A stretch of DNA of 64,000 nt from Bog-756 sp963837805 (GTDB lineage Bacteria > Actinomycetota > Acidimicrobiia > Acidimicrobiales > RAAP-2), in the NCBI GenBank assembly GCA_963837805.1, contig CAWIOU010000014.1:124001-188000 (forward strand), written 5' to 3'. The notes below the pieces were generated by a model, which searched no databases, was not told the DNA's origin, and saw nothing but the letters and a program-made list of their open reading frames with translations. The translations under genes and the position numbers were made by a program. Below, in pieces: positions 27,247 to 35,711 of the stretch. The stretch's first letter is position 1, and every line of letters starts with the position of its first letter.

Positions 27247-27334
27247 GGGTCTGCCTTTCTCGATCCGTGCTCAGGGTTCCATCCGGTGGCCGCCGGATGC
27301 GGCGCGGCCGCAGATGGGGAGCGCCCGGACCGGA

Positions 27335-28498
27335 CTACAGGGTAACGCCCAGGAGCAAGGCTCCTCCGACCACCGGACGCCCGGCGGCGGCCTCGTCGTC
27401 GAGGGCCCGCAGCGCGGCCGGGGCATCCAGGTCGTCGTCGAGCGCGGACCGGACCAATTCGAGACCGCGGTCGGTCCCCACCCCGGTGAGATCCGGGTCG
27501 GCGTCGGGACGCGGGGCCGAGCGCCAGGATTCGAGCCGTCGGGCGGCCCGGGGCATGTCCGCGTCCGTCCATTCCCAATCGGGACGGTAGTGGTGGTCGA
27601 GCAGGGCCAGGCGCACCACGTCGGCATCCCACTCCTTCAGCAGGTCGCCCACGAAGACCAGATTGCCGAGCGACTTGGACATCTTGGTGCCGTCCAGCCC
27701 CACCAGCCCGACGTGGAGCCAGTGGCGGACGAAGGGACGGCCGGTCACCGACTCGGACTGCGCCGTCTCGCATTCGTGATGGGGGAAGACCAGATCGCGG
27801 CCGCCGCCGTGCACGTCGAGGGTCTCCCCCAGCTCGCGAAGGGCCAGCGCCGAACATTCGACGTGCCATCCGGGACGGCCCGGTCCCCAACGAGACTCCC
27901 ACGAGGGCTCATCGGGCAGCGAGGGCTGCCACAGGACGAAGTCGAGGGGATGGCGCTTGTTGGGGTCGTCGGGGTGACCGCCGTGCTCGGCGGCCAGGGC
28001 CAGCATGGTGGCCGGGTCGTAGTGGCTCACCGAACCGAACGCCGAGAAGGTGGTGACGTCGAAGTAGACCGCCCCGCCGGCCTGGTAGGCGTGGCCGGAA
28101 TCGAGGACCGAGCCGATCAGGGTGAGGATCTCGGCGATGGCCGAGGTGGCCCTCGGCTCGGACCACGCCGGGATCAGGCCCAGCGCCGCCATGTCGGCGT
28201 CGAACCGGCGGATCTCCTCGGCGGCCAGGTCGAGGAAGTGGACTCCGAGCTCCCGGGCCTTGCGCAGGATGTCGTCGTCGACGTCGGTGACGTTGCGTAC
28301 GCAGCGCGTCTCGTGGCCGAGGTCGCGGAGTCGGCGCTGCAGGATGTCGAAGGTCAGATAGACCTGGGCGTGCCCGAGGTGGGCCGAGTCGTACGGAGTG
28401 ATCCCGCACGAGTACATGGTGACCAACGGCGCCGGTGTAAAGGGGACGATCTTCCCCTGGGCCGTGTCGTAGAGCCGCACCCCTTGTCCCCCGTCCAC
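27335..28498 (-). CDS. mshC: Mycothiol biosynthesis cysteine ligase MshC
   Basis: Joins cysteine to GlcN-inositol, the penultimate step in mycothiol synthesis. The protein is a shortened class I synthetase related to CysRS. It has CGITPYDSAHLGHAQVYLTF (CysRS normally has CGPTVY), zinc ligands in GRPGWHVECSALAL and FPHHECE, and KMSKSLGN. It ends in LLLGVTL, like M. tuberculosis MshC, and lacks the CysRS anticodon domain. 387 residues against about 412. It is transcribed 3 bases after npdG, so the two probably form an operon. Confidence 0.9.
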   Translation of the reverse strand: MDGGQGVRLYDTAQGKIVPFTPAPLVTMYSCGITPYDSAHLGHAQVYLTFDILQRRLRDLGHETRCVRNVTDVDDDILRKARELGVHFLDLAAEEIRRFDADMAALGLIPAWSEPRATSAIAEILTLIGSVLDSGHAYQAGGAVYFDVTTFSAFGSVSHYDPATMLALAAEHGGHPDDPNKRHPLDFVLWQPSLPDEPSWESRWGPGRPGWHVECSALALRELGETLDVHGGGRDLVFPHHECETAQSESVTGRPFVRHWLHVGLVGLDGTKMSKSLGNLVFVGDLLKEWDADVVRLALLDHHYRPDWEWTDADMPRAARRLESWRSAPRPDADPDLTGVGTDRGLELVRSALDDDLDAPAALRALDDEAAAGRPVVGGALLLGVTL

Positions 28499-28501
28499 CA
28501 G

Positions 28502-29162
28502 TCAGTGCCGGCCGAAGCCGGTCAACTGGACGGCGGCGTGCACCTTGTGCCGGATGTTGATGGTGATGAGCACCGCGGTGAAGGCCTCGATGGGCGCGGC
28601 CTGGGCCAGGCTGCCGGCATCGACACCGCGCAACCCGTCAATAGCCTCAATCAGCGCCACCGTCGCCGACGTGGCCTCGGCGTGATCGGAGCAGACCAGG
28701 ACATCGGCCTCGAGCGGCGATGTCAGTTTCTCCATCTCCGAGGCCGGCAGGTGGTGGAACGACGCCGACACCAGCGAGTGGGGCAGCACGGCCTGGATGG
28801 ACGCCGCCACCGAGCCCCGGGGAGGCACCAGGGCGATGAACTCACGGCCCTCCTTCACCAGGGCATTGGCCATCGACACCACCACGGTGCCGGCCAGCTC
28901 GGGAGCCAACGGCTTGACCGTGGCCACCGCGCTGTCCCACGGGGTGGCCACCACCACCAGGTCGCACGACGCGGTGATCTCGTTCGACGGCGCCGGTGAT
29001 GGACAAGGAGTGATCGGGCCACTCCGACACCAGGCCGCGGGCGATGCCGTCGGCCCGCTGGTGGTCCCGGGAGCCGATGACCACCTCTTCGCCGGCGGCG
29101 GCCAATCGGACCGCCAGTCCCCTCCCGGCAGGTCCGGTTCCTCCGAGAATTCCGATTCGCAT
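28502..29162 (-). CDS. npdG: NADPH-dependent F420 reductase-like oxidoreductase, frameshifted
   Basis: Rossmann-fold protein of the F420H2:NADP+ oxidoreductase family. The start MRIGILGGTGPAGRGLAVRL gives the NADP-binding loop, with SRD (typical of NADP preference) after the second strand. The frame then shifts at about 28985-28995, after SLSITGA, and continues as ITASCDLVVVATPWDSAV, AGTVVVSMANALVKEG, ASFHHLPASEM and the C-terminal helix block. One surplus base explains it. Joined length is about 220 residues. It suggests that the host uses coenzyme F420, which is common in actinobacteria. Confidence 0.85.
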
Positions 29163-29227
29163 CGTCCCACCCTTGCACAGACGCCCAATCCGGCCGAATC
29201 GTTGGTTGACGATAACCTGACCCGTTG

Positions 29228-30015
29228 ATGGGACTCCTCGAGGGAAAGCATATCCTGGTCACCGGCGTTCTGACCGATGCGTCACTGGCCTTCGCGGTGG
29301 CGCGGCTGGCCCAACAGGAGGGGGCCACGGTCGTACTGAGCGGCGCCGGCCGGGGCCTGTCGCTGACCCGCCGGACGGCCAGAAAATTGCCCGCCGAAGC
29401 CGACGTCCTCGAGATCGATGTGGCCGAGCCGGACCAGCTGGCGTCGGCGGCCGCCCAACTGGCTGACAGCTGGGACCGGATGGACGGACTGATCCACGCC
29501 ATCGGGTACGCACCTCCGGAGTGCCTGGGGGGGACATGTTCCGGGCCAACTGGGACCAGGTCCAAGTGGCACTGCACGTCTCGGCCTACTCGCTGAAAGC
29601 ACTGATCGAGGCGTTCCGTCCCCTGCTGGTGGCAGCCGGGACCGACGGCCGGCCCGGGGCCTCGGTGGTGGGACTGGATTTCGACGCCACGGTGGCCTGG
29701 CCGGCCTACGACTGGATGGGGGTGTCCAAGGCCGCCCTCGAGTCGCTGTCGCGCTACCTGGCCCGGGACCTCGGCCCCGAGAGGATCAGGGTGAACCTGG
29801 TGGCGGCCGGACCGGTGAAGACCATGGCGGCCAAGTCGATCCCCGGTTTCAGCGCCTTCGAGGACACCTGGTCGGAACGGGCCCCGCTGGGCTGGGATGT
29901 GCTGGACACCGACGTGGTCGCCCGGGCCTGCGTCGCCCTCCTCTCCGACCTGTTGCCCATGACCACCGGCGAGATACTCCACGTCGACGGAGGGGTCCAC
30001 GCCCTCGGCGCCTGA
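29228..30015 (+). CDS. Enoyl-ACP reductase-like short-chain dehydrogenase (FabI/InhA type), frameshifted
   Basis: Atypical SDR of the FabI/InhA type. GKHILVTGVLTDASLAFAVA replaces the classical GxxxGxG loop, as in FabI. After LIHAIGYAPPECLGG the frame breaks at a seven-G run (29527-29533). A missing eighth G would give GGDMFRANWDQVQVALHVSA. The active site YDWMGVSK (Tyr-x6-Lys) and the C-terminal TTGEILHVDGGVHALG are intact. It probably reduces enoyl-ACP in fatty acid synthesis, but a different SDR substrate cannot be excluded. It is divergent from npdG with only 65 bases between them. Confidence 0.87.
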
Positions 30016-30077
30016 GCAGGCCACGACCGGAGATCCCGATCCGTGACTCCGGATCCCACCCGACGAAAGGACGGACG

Positions 30078-30455
30078 ATGCTGACGCCCGACGAGCTGCG
30101 AACGAGGATCGCCACCTACGTCGACGCCGTCAACGGGCGCGATCCGTCGGCCATCGCCGGGTTGTTCACCGAGGACGGGGTCCAGGCGGATCCGGTGTCC
30201 GGTCCGGCCAACGTCGGGCGGGCCGCCATCGCCGAGTTCTTCGCCAACGGGATCGCGGCCAGCGACTCGTGGACCTTCACCGCCAAGGCCGTGCACACCT
30301 GCGCGTCCGAGGTGGCCATCGACTTCGAGATCTCGGTCGAGACCGGGGGTTCCACCATGATCATCGACGGCATCGAGGTGTTCACCGCCGATGCCGACGG
30401 CCTGTTCACCTCCGTCAACGCCTACTGGGACGATGCCGACCTGACGTTCCGATGA
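30078..30455 (+). CDS. NTF2-fold protein, steroid delta-isomerase-like
   Basis: 125-residue cone-shaped NTF2-fold protein. The ketosteroid-isomerase signature is recognisable: YVDAVNGRDPSAIAGLF with the Tyr in position, then QADPVSGPANVGRAAIAEFF carrying the expected catalytic Asp. The start ATG lies behind GAAAGGACGG. It is followed by a second NTF2-like gene and a flavin monooxygenase on the same strand. This suggests a small catabolic or tailoring operon acting on cyclic ketones or steroids; the substrate is inference. Confidence 0.8.
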   Translation: MLTPDELRTRIATYVDAVNGRDPSAIAGLFTEDGVQADPVSGPANVGRAAIAEFFANGIAASDSWTFTAKAVHTCASEVAIDFEISVETGGSTMIIDGIEVFTADADGLFTSVNAYWDDADLTFR

Positions 30456-30522
30456 GGACCGGAACCACCGGCAGCGACCGTCCGGCCCGGTATGGGCACG
30501 ACCAGAAACCCGAGACCGCGCC

Positions 30523-30969
30523 ATGACCGACAGCAGCACGCAGTTGAGCAACCTCATCGCCCGGTACGCCGAGCTCATCGACTCCGGCGACCTGGCCGGC
30601 GTCGCCGACCTGCTGGCCGAGGCCGCCGTCGGTGCCGGCGACAGTGACTCGCTGCTGACCGGCCGGGACGCCATCCATTCGCTGTACACCGCCACCACCC
30701 GCATCCATCCCGACGGGACGCCGGGCACCAAGCACGTCACCACCAACCTCATCCTCGACATCGACGACGGGGCCGGCACCGCCTCGGCCCGTTCCTACTG
30801 GACCGTCCTCCAGGCCGTGCCCGGCCTTCCCCTCCAGCCCATCCTGGCCGGCCGGTACCACGACCGCTTCGAGCGGCAGGACGGCACCTGGCGGTTCGTG
30901 GAGCGCCGGTACCTGGTCGACCTGGTCGGGGACGTGAGCCACCACATGATCACCGGACTCCCGACGTGA
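30523..30969 (+). CDS. SnoaL-like NTF2-fold protein
   Basis: 148 residues. The N-terminal helix LIARYAELIDSGDLAGVADL, GRDAIHSLYTA, TKHVTTNLILDID and the final FERQDGTWRFVERRY match SnoaL_4-type polyketide-cyclase-like proteins. Such proteins are often found beside dioxygenases or hydroxylases of aromatic and steroid pathways. The residue usually acting as catalytic Asp is not obvious, so it may be a binding or accessory protein. It lies 31 bases before the flavin monooxygenase gene. Confidence 0.78.
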   Translation: MTDSSTQLSNLIARYAELIDSGDLAGVADLLAEAAVGAGDSDSLLTGRDAIHSLYTATTRIHPDGTPGTKHVTTNLILDIDDGAGTASARSYWTVLQAVPGLPLQPILAGRYHDRFERQDGTWRFVERRYLVDLVGDVSHHMITGLPT

Positions 30970-31000
30970 CGACAGCCCGCCTCCGACAAGGAGCACGCCC

Positions 31001-32194
31001 ATGCCCGAGACATCGATGACCGAGACAGCCACCGTCGGCGGGGCCGAGGCAGCCCGGACCCTGCGCCAGCTGGTCGCCGAGGAAGCCGCCGGCTCCGAGC
31101 GCAACCGCACCCTCACGAGCCGGATCGTGGACGCGCTGTGGGAGAGCGGGCTGATGACCTGGTGCAACCCGGTCGAGGCGGGAGGGAGTGAGCCGACCTT
31201 CGCCGAGATGATCGCCACCTGGATGGAGCTGGCCTGGCAGGACGGCTCCCTCGGCTGGATCGGCATCGCCAACCTCCCGTCGGCGGCGGCGTGCGCCGCC
31301 TACCTGCCCGACGACGGCTTCGCCGAGGTCTTCACCGCCCACGGCAACCGGGTGACCGTCGGGGGCCAGTTCTTCCCCAATGGATTGGGCGAGACGGTGG
31401 ATGGCGGCTACCGCATCACCGGGGCCTGGAACTTCGGATCGGGTACCGGGCACTCGCAGTACGTGGCGGCGGGGTTCATCCCCACGGTCGGGGGCGAGAT
31501 GGTGACCGGGGACGACGGCATCCCGCCGTTGCTGGTGGCGGTGATCCCCCGCGAGGAGATCGTGTTCACCGACGGCTGGAACGTCCAGGGCCTGAAGGGG
31601 ACCGGCTCCTACGACTACAACGTGACCGACGTGTTCGTCCCCGGATCGCGGACATTCGCACTGTTCACCCGCACCCCCGAGCGGGGCGGGTCGGCCGCGT
31701 TCCACATGGGCCTCATCCCGATCACCGCGGCGGGGCACGCGTCGTGGGCTCTCGGGGTGGCCAAGAGCATGATCGACGACGTCACCGAGCTGGCCGCCAC
31801 CAAGGTGAGGATGGGCGACGACGCCTCCATCGCCAACCGGGCCTCCTTCCAGAGGAACCTCTCGCACCACCGGGCCCTGTGGACGGCCGCCCACCTGTTG
31901 GTGGTGACCACCTTCGCCGACGTCGAGCAGGCCGTCGCCGACGGCCAGACGCTCACCCCGGCCCTGCGGGCCGACCTCCGGGTGGCGGCAACCTTCGCCA
32001 CCGAGTCGAGCCGGGAGATCGTCCAGTGGGCCCACCTGGCCGCCGGGACCTCGGCCATCCGCGAAGGGAGCAGGCTCGAACGGGCCTTCCGGGACATGTA
32101 CACGGGCACCCAGCACGTCTTCATCGGCGAGAAGACCTACATCGACGCGGCCAAGATCCATCTCGGCCTCGTCGAGGACCAGTTCGGCTTCTGA
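31001..32194 (+). CDS. Acyl-CoA dehydrogenase-fold flavin monooxygenase (HsaA-like)
   Basis: 397 residues with the acyl-CoA dehydrogenase fold: N-terminal helices ending in GLMTWCNPVEAGGSEPTFAE, the middle beta domain with GGYRITGAWNFGSGTGHSQY and VFVPGSRTFALF, and the C-terminal helical domain. The closest group is the two-component flavin hydroxylases (HsaA, class D flavin-dependent monooxygenases), which need reduced flavin from a partner reductase not seen here. Its likely role is hydroxylation of an aromatic or steroid-derived ring, together with the two NTF2-fold proteins. A start at MTETATVGG (31016) is also possible. Confidence 0.8.
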   Translation: MPETSMTETATVGGAEAARTLRQLVAEEAAGSERNRTLTSRIVDALWESGLMTWCNPVEAGGSEPTFAEMIATWMELAWQDGSLGWIGIANLPSAAACAAYLPDDGFAEVFTAHGNRVTVGGQFFPNGLGETVDGGYRITGAWNFGSGTGHSQYVAAGFIPTVGGEMVTGDDGIPPLLVAVIPREEIVFTDGWNVQGLKGTGSYDYNVTDVFVPGSRTFALFTRTPERGGSAAFHMGLIPITAAGHASWALGVAKSMIDDVTELAATKVRMGDDASIANRASFQRNLSHHRALWTAAHLLVVTTFADVEQAVADGQTLTPALRADLRVAATFATESSREIVQWAHLAAGTSAIREGSRLERAFRDMYTGTQHVFIGEKTYIDAAKIHLGLVEDQFGF

Positions 32195-32239
32195 CCGCGG
32201 CAGCCGGCCGGCGAGCGGGCGGCGCTGATACCGGTCCGT

Positions 32240-33673
32240 CTACAGCTGGAGGGATTTGACCTCGAGGAACTCCTCCAGCCCGAAGGAGCCGAATTCGCGC
32301 CCGTTGCCCGACTGCTTGTAGCCCCCGAACGGGGCCATGGGATTGAACCCCCCGCCGTTGACCTCGACCTGACCGGTCCGCAGCCGGCGGGCCACCTCCT
32401 TCGCCCGTCCGGGGTCTGCGGACCACACGCCGCCGGCCAGTCCGTACTGGGTGTCATTGGCGATCTCGACGGCCTCGTCCTCAGAGTCGTAGGGGATGAT
32501 GGCCAGCACCGGGCCGAAGATCTCGTCCCGGGCGATGGTCATCTCGGGGGTCACCGAGGAGAACACGGTCGGCCTGACGAAGAATCCGGTGCTGAGGCCG
32601 TCGGGCGCCTCGATCCCACCGGTCAGCAATCTGGCGCCCTCGCCGATGCCCTTGTCGATGTAGTTGCGGACCCGGTCGCGCTGGACGGCCGACACCAGAG
32701 GTCCGAGCCTGGTCTCCGCGTCGAAGGGATCCCCCGGGGTGAACGACTCCGCCGCCACCGTGGCCAGCTCCTCGACCTCGGACAGCCGGTCCCGGGGAAC
32801 CAGCATCCGGGTCAGGGCGCTGCAGGTCTGCCCCGAGTTGATGTAGCACTTGCGGACCCCGTCGGGCACCGCCTGGGACAGGTCGGCATCGTCGAGGATC
32901 ACGTTGGCCGACTTCCCGCCCAGTTCGAGTGCCACCCGCTTGACGGTGGCCGAAGCCACCTCGGAGACACGGCGGCCGGCCCGGGTGGAACCGGTGAACG
33001 AGACCATGTCCACATCGGGGTGGGCGGCGATGGCCTCCCCCACCACCGGTCCGAACCCGGTGACCAGGTTGAACACACCGGGGGGCAGGCCGACCTGCTC
33101 GAAGATCTCGGCCAGCACGAAGGCGTTCAGCGGTGCCACCTCGCTGGGCTTGAGGACGACCGTGCACCCGGCGGCCAGCGCCGGGGCCACCTTGGCCGCG
33201 ATCTGGTGGAGGGGGTAGTTCCACGGTGTGATAGCGCCGACCACGCCGATGGGCTCGCGGACCACCAGCGAGTTGCCGATGGTCTGCTCCCACGTGAAGT
33301 CGGCCGCCACCTGGGCCATGGCGTTGAAGCTGTTCATGGGCAGCCCGACCTGGACCAGTTGGGACAGCACCAGTGGCATCCCGACCTCGTGGGTGATGAG
33401 GGCAGCCAGGTCCTCCATCCGTTCGCCCAGCCGTCCGCCGACCTTGGTCAACAGGGCCGTTCGCTCGGCCACCGGCGTGGTCGACCAACCCGGGAAGGCG
33501 TCGGCGGCGGCGGCCACCGCCTGGTCGATGTCCTCGACGGTGCCCTCGGGCACCGTCCCGATCACTTCCTCGGTGGTCGAGTCGATCACGTCGATCGATC
33601 CGGAGCCCGTCGAGGGTACCCACCGCCCCCCGATGAAGAGCGAATCGCGGACATCGGATTTCACGGTCGGCAT
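32240..33673 (-). CDS. NAD(P)+-dependent aldehyde dehydrogenase
   Basis: Oxidises an aldehyde to a carboxylate. 477 residues with every core element: ITPWNYPLHQIAAKVAPALA, VSFTGSTRAGRRV (cofactor loop), the general base in RVALELGGKSANVIL, catalytic Cys in YINSGQTCSALTR, FFVRPTVFSSV and the APFGGYKQSGNGREFG C-terminal block. Substrate not determinable. It is convergent with the monooxygenase gene and divergent from a TetR gene, which may control it. Confidence 0.94.
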   Translation of the reverse strand: MPTVKSDVRDSLFIGGRWVPSTGSGSIDVIDSTTEEVIGTVPEGTVEDIDQAVAAAADAFPGWSTTPVAERTALLTKVGGRLGERMEDLAALITHEVGMPLVLSQLVQVGLPMNSFNAMAQVAADFTWEQTIGNSLVVREPIGVVGAITPWNYPLHQIAAKVAPALAAGCTVVLKPSEVAPLNAFVLAEIFEQVGLPPGVFNLVTGFGPVVGEAIAAHPDVDMVSFTGSTRAGRRVSEVASATVKRVALELGGKSANVILDDADLSQAVPDGVRKCYINSGQTCSALTRMLVPRDRLSEVEELATVAAESFTPGDPFDAETRLGPLVSAVQRDRVRNYIDKGIGEGARLLTGGIEAPDGLSTGFFVRPTVFSSVTPEMTIARDEIFGPVLAIIPYDSEDEAVEIANDTQYGLAGGVWSADPGRAKEVARRLRTGQVEVNGGGFNPMAPFGGYKQSGNGREFGSFGLEEFLEVKSLQL

Positions 33674-33790
33674 GGCGCTCCTCTGACTCCCGTTCGGCTT
33701 CGTCGTGCGAAGGCCACATTAGATGGTCGGCCGAGGACGGGACGGCTGGCCGCGGGGCGTGGGGAGCCGGCCCGGTGGCCGGTCCCGCTC

Positions 33791-33819
33791 TTGCATAACG
33801 CATCCGATATATGTACGGT
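33791..33819 (+). promoter_or_regulatory. Probable promoter of the tetR gene
   Basis: TTGCAT (33791-33796) and TACGGT (33814-33819) are separated by 17 bases and lie 36 bases before the tetR ATG. It sits in the AT-richest patch of the ALDH-tetR intergenic region. Sequence match only. Confidence 0.45.
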
Positions 33820-33854
33820 GGGCGGCCACCACACCCAACCCGGTCCGGGGGGAC

Positions 33855-34532
33855 ATGCCGAAGACCCAAGAGGAACGCAAGGCCGACACGAGGGCGCGTC
33901 TTCTCTCGGCGGCGGCCGAGCTCTTCGCCGACCAGGGCGTCGACGCGGTGTCGGTCGACGCGGTGGCCGAGGCCGCCGGCCGGACGTCAGGCGCGGTCTA
34001 CGCCCACTTCGGCAGCAAACAGGGTCTACTCCTCGCCCTCCTCGGCTCGTGGAAGGACTCGGTGCGTACCGTGCTGCTGGCCGAGGTGGCCGTCACCGAC
34101 TCCCCCGAGGGCCAGCTGGCCGCGGTGTGGGACAACGTCGCCGGCACCGCCGACACCGGCTCGGGGCGGTGGGCACTCCTCGAGCACGAGCTCTGGCTCC
34201 GGGCGGCCCGCGACCCCGAGGTGGCCGAGGTCATGCGGGCCCGCGACGGCGAGGCCCGTCGCTTCAGCGCCCACCAGCTGGAGGGATGGACGGCGGCCGT
34301 CGGCTCCCGCCCGTCAGCGGCGCCCGAGGAGCTGGCCGTCCTGGTCAAGGCGCTGCTCACCGGACTGGCCATGCAGCGCCGGCTGGCACCGGAGGCAGTG
34401 AGCGACGATCTCGCCGTGCGCGGTCTCGGCGCCCTGGTGGGCTTGGCCACCGCGGCGGGTCCGGCCGAATGCACCAACTCCGTCCCGTCCACCGCACATT
34501 CGAAGGTCACAACCGAAGGAGCACCGTCATGA
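33855..34532 (+). CDS. TetR-family transcriptional regulator
   Basis: 225 residues. The N-terminal helix-turn-helix is canonical: RARLLSAAAELFADQGVDAV, then VDAVAEAAGRTSGAVYAHFG and SKQGLLLALL. The C-terminal ligand domain is unremarkable. The ATG is preceded by GGGGGGA. Its stop overlaps the ATG of the nitronate monooxygenase gene (ATGA), so the two are co-expressed. The divergent aldehyde dehydrogenase gene is a second likely target. The inducer is unknown. Confidence 0.93.
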   Translation: MPKTQEERKADTRARLLSAAAELFADQGVDAVSVDAVAEAAGRTSGAVYAHFGSKQGLLLALLGSWKDSVRTVLLAEVAVTDSPEGQLAAVWDNVAGTADTGSGRWALLEHELWLRAARDPEVAEVMRARDGEARRFSAHQLEGWTAAVGSRPSAAPEELAVLVKALLTGLAMQRRLAPEAVSDDLAVRGLGALVGLATAAGPAECTNSVPSTAHSKVTTEGAPS

Positions 34533-35650
34533 ACACAGAGATCCGCCAGAAGCTCGGCATCGAGTTCCCCATCTTCGCCTTCACCCACTGCCGGGACGTG
34601 GTCGCCGCCGTCACCAACGCCGGGGGCATCGGGGTCCTCGGAGCCATCGGCTTCTCGCCCGAGCAGCTCGAGGTGGAGCTGACCTGGATCGACGAGCACG
34701 TCGGCGACAAGCCCTACGGCGTGGACATCGTGATCCCGGCCAAGTACGAGGGCATGGACGAGATGGATCCGGACAAGCTCGAGGCACAGATCCGCGCCCT
34801 GGTGCCACCCCAGCACAAGGAGTTCGCCCTCAAGATCCTGGCCGACCACCACGTCCCGGAGATCCCCGAGGCGGAGCGGTCCTCCAACGGCATGATCGGG
34901 TGGACCGCGGCCCACGCCGCCGGGCTGCTGACGGTGGCCCTCGGCCATCCCAACGTGAAGCTCATCGCCAATGCGCTGGGGACCCCACCGCCCGACGTGG
35001 TGGATCGGGTGCAAGGGGCCGGCCTGATGATCGGGGCGCTGGCCGGTTCGGTCAAGCACGCGCTCAACCACAAGGCGGCCGGACTCGACTTCATCATCTG
35101 CCAGGGATCGGAAGGTGGCGGCCACACCGGCGACGTGGGCAGCATCGTGCTGTGGCCCGAGGTGGTGGACGCCGTCGCCCCCATCCCGGTGCTGGCCGCG
35201 GGCGGGGTGGGCAGCGGACGCCAGATGGCCGCGGCCATGGCCCTCGGCGCCCAGGGGGTGTGGTCCGGTACCTTGTGGCTCACCGTCGAAGAGGCCGACA
35301 TCCCGCCCAAGCAGATGGAGACCTACCTGGCCGCCACCAGCCGCGACACGATCCGGTCCCGCTCGTTCACCGGCAAGCCGTGCCGGATGCTCAAGAACGA
35401 CTGGACCGACGCCTGGGAGGCCGAGGACACCCCCGATCCGCTGCCCATGCCGCTCCAGATGATGGTGGCCATCGAGGCGGTGTCGCGGGGCCATCGCTAC
35501 CCCGAGCAGGCCAAGGACGTGAACTTCAACCCCTGCGGACAGGTCATCGGGCGGGCCACCACGGTCCGGAAGGCCAAGGACGTCGTCTTCTCGATGGTCG
35601 AGGAGTACCTGGAGGCCACCGAGCGGTTGCAGGCCGGGGTGGCCGTCTGA
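34529..35650 (+). CDS. Nitronate monooxygenase-family flavoprotein
   Basis: FMN-dependent TIM-barrel enzyme of the 2-nitropropane dioxygenase/nitronate monooxygenase family, 373 residues. Markers are the opening LGIEFPIFAFTHCRDVVAAV, NAGGIGVLGA, IICQGSEGGGHTGDVGS (phosphate-binding and catalytic His region), IPVLAAGGVGSGRQMAAAMA and GAQGVWSGTLWL. It oxidises nitronates in characterised members, but many relatives have other substrates, including enoyl-CoA-like compounds. It is translationally coupled to the TetR gene. Confidence 0.9.
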   Translation: MNTEIRQKLGIEFPIFAFTHCRDVVAAVTNAGGIGVLGAIGFSPEQLEVELTWIDEHVGDKPYGVDIVIPAKYEGMDEMDPDKLEAQIRALVPPQHKEFALKILADHHVPEIPEAERSSNGMIGWTAAHAAGLLTVALGHPNVKLIANALGTPPPDVVDRVQGAGLMIGALAGSVKHALNHKAAGLDFIICQGSEGGGHTGDVGSIVLWPEVVDAVAPIPVLAAGGVGSGRQMAAAMALGAQGVWSGTLWLTVEEADIPPKQMETYLAATSRDTIRSRSFTGKPCRMLKNDWTDAWEAEDTPDPLPMPLQMMVAIEAVSRGHRYPEQAKDVNFNPCGQVIGRATTVRKAKDVVFSMVEEYLEATERLQAGVAV

Positions 35651-35711
35651 TCCGACCGGGGATGTCGTCCAGCCAGGTCTTCTCCCTGATCTGCCGTAGT
35701 ATCTCGGGACG

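Noticed and set aside
25258..27334. T-box leader in front of thrS
   Set aside because: Only 88 bases separate thrS from mshC, too short for a T-box, and the T-box sequence is absent.
30078..32194. Polyketide or terpenoid biosynthetic gene cluster
   Set aside because: SnoaL-like and monooxygenase genes can occur in such clusters, but no core synthase is present; a catabolic or general redox role is at least as likely.
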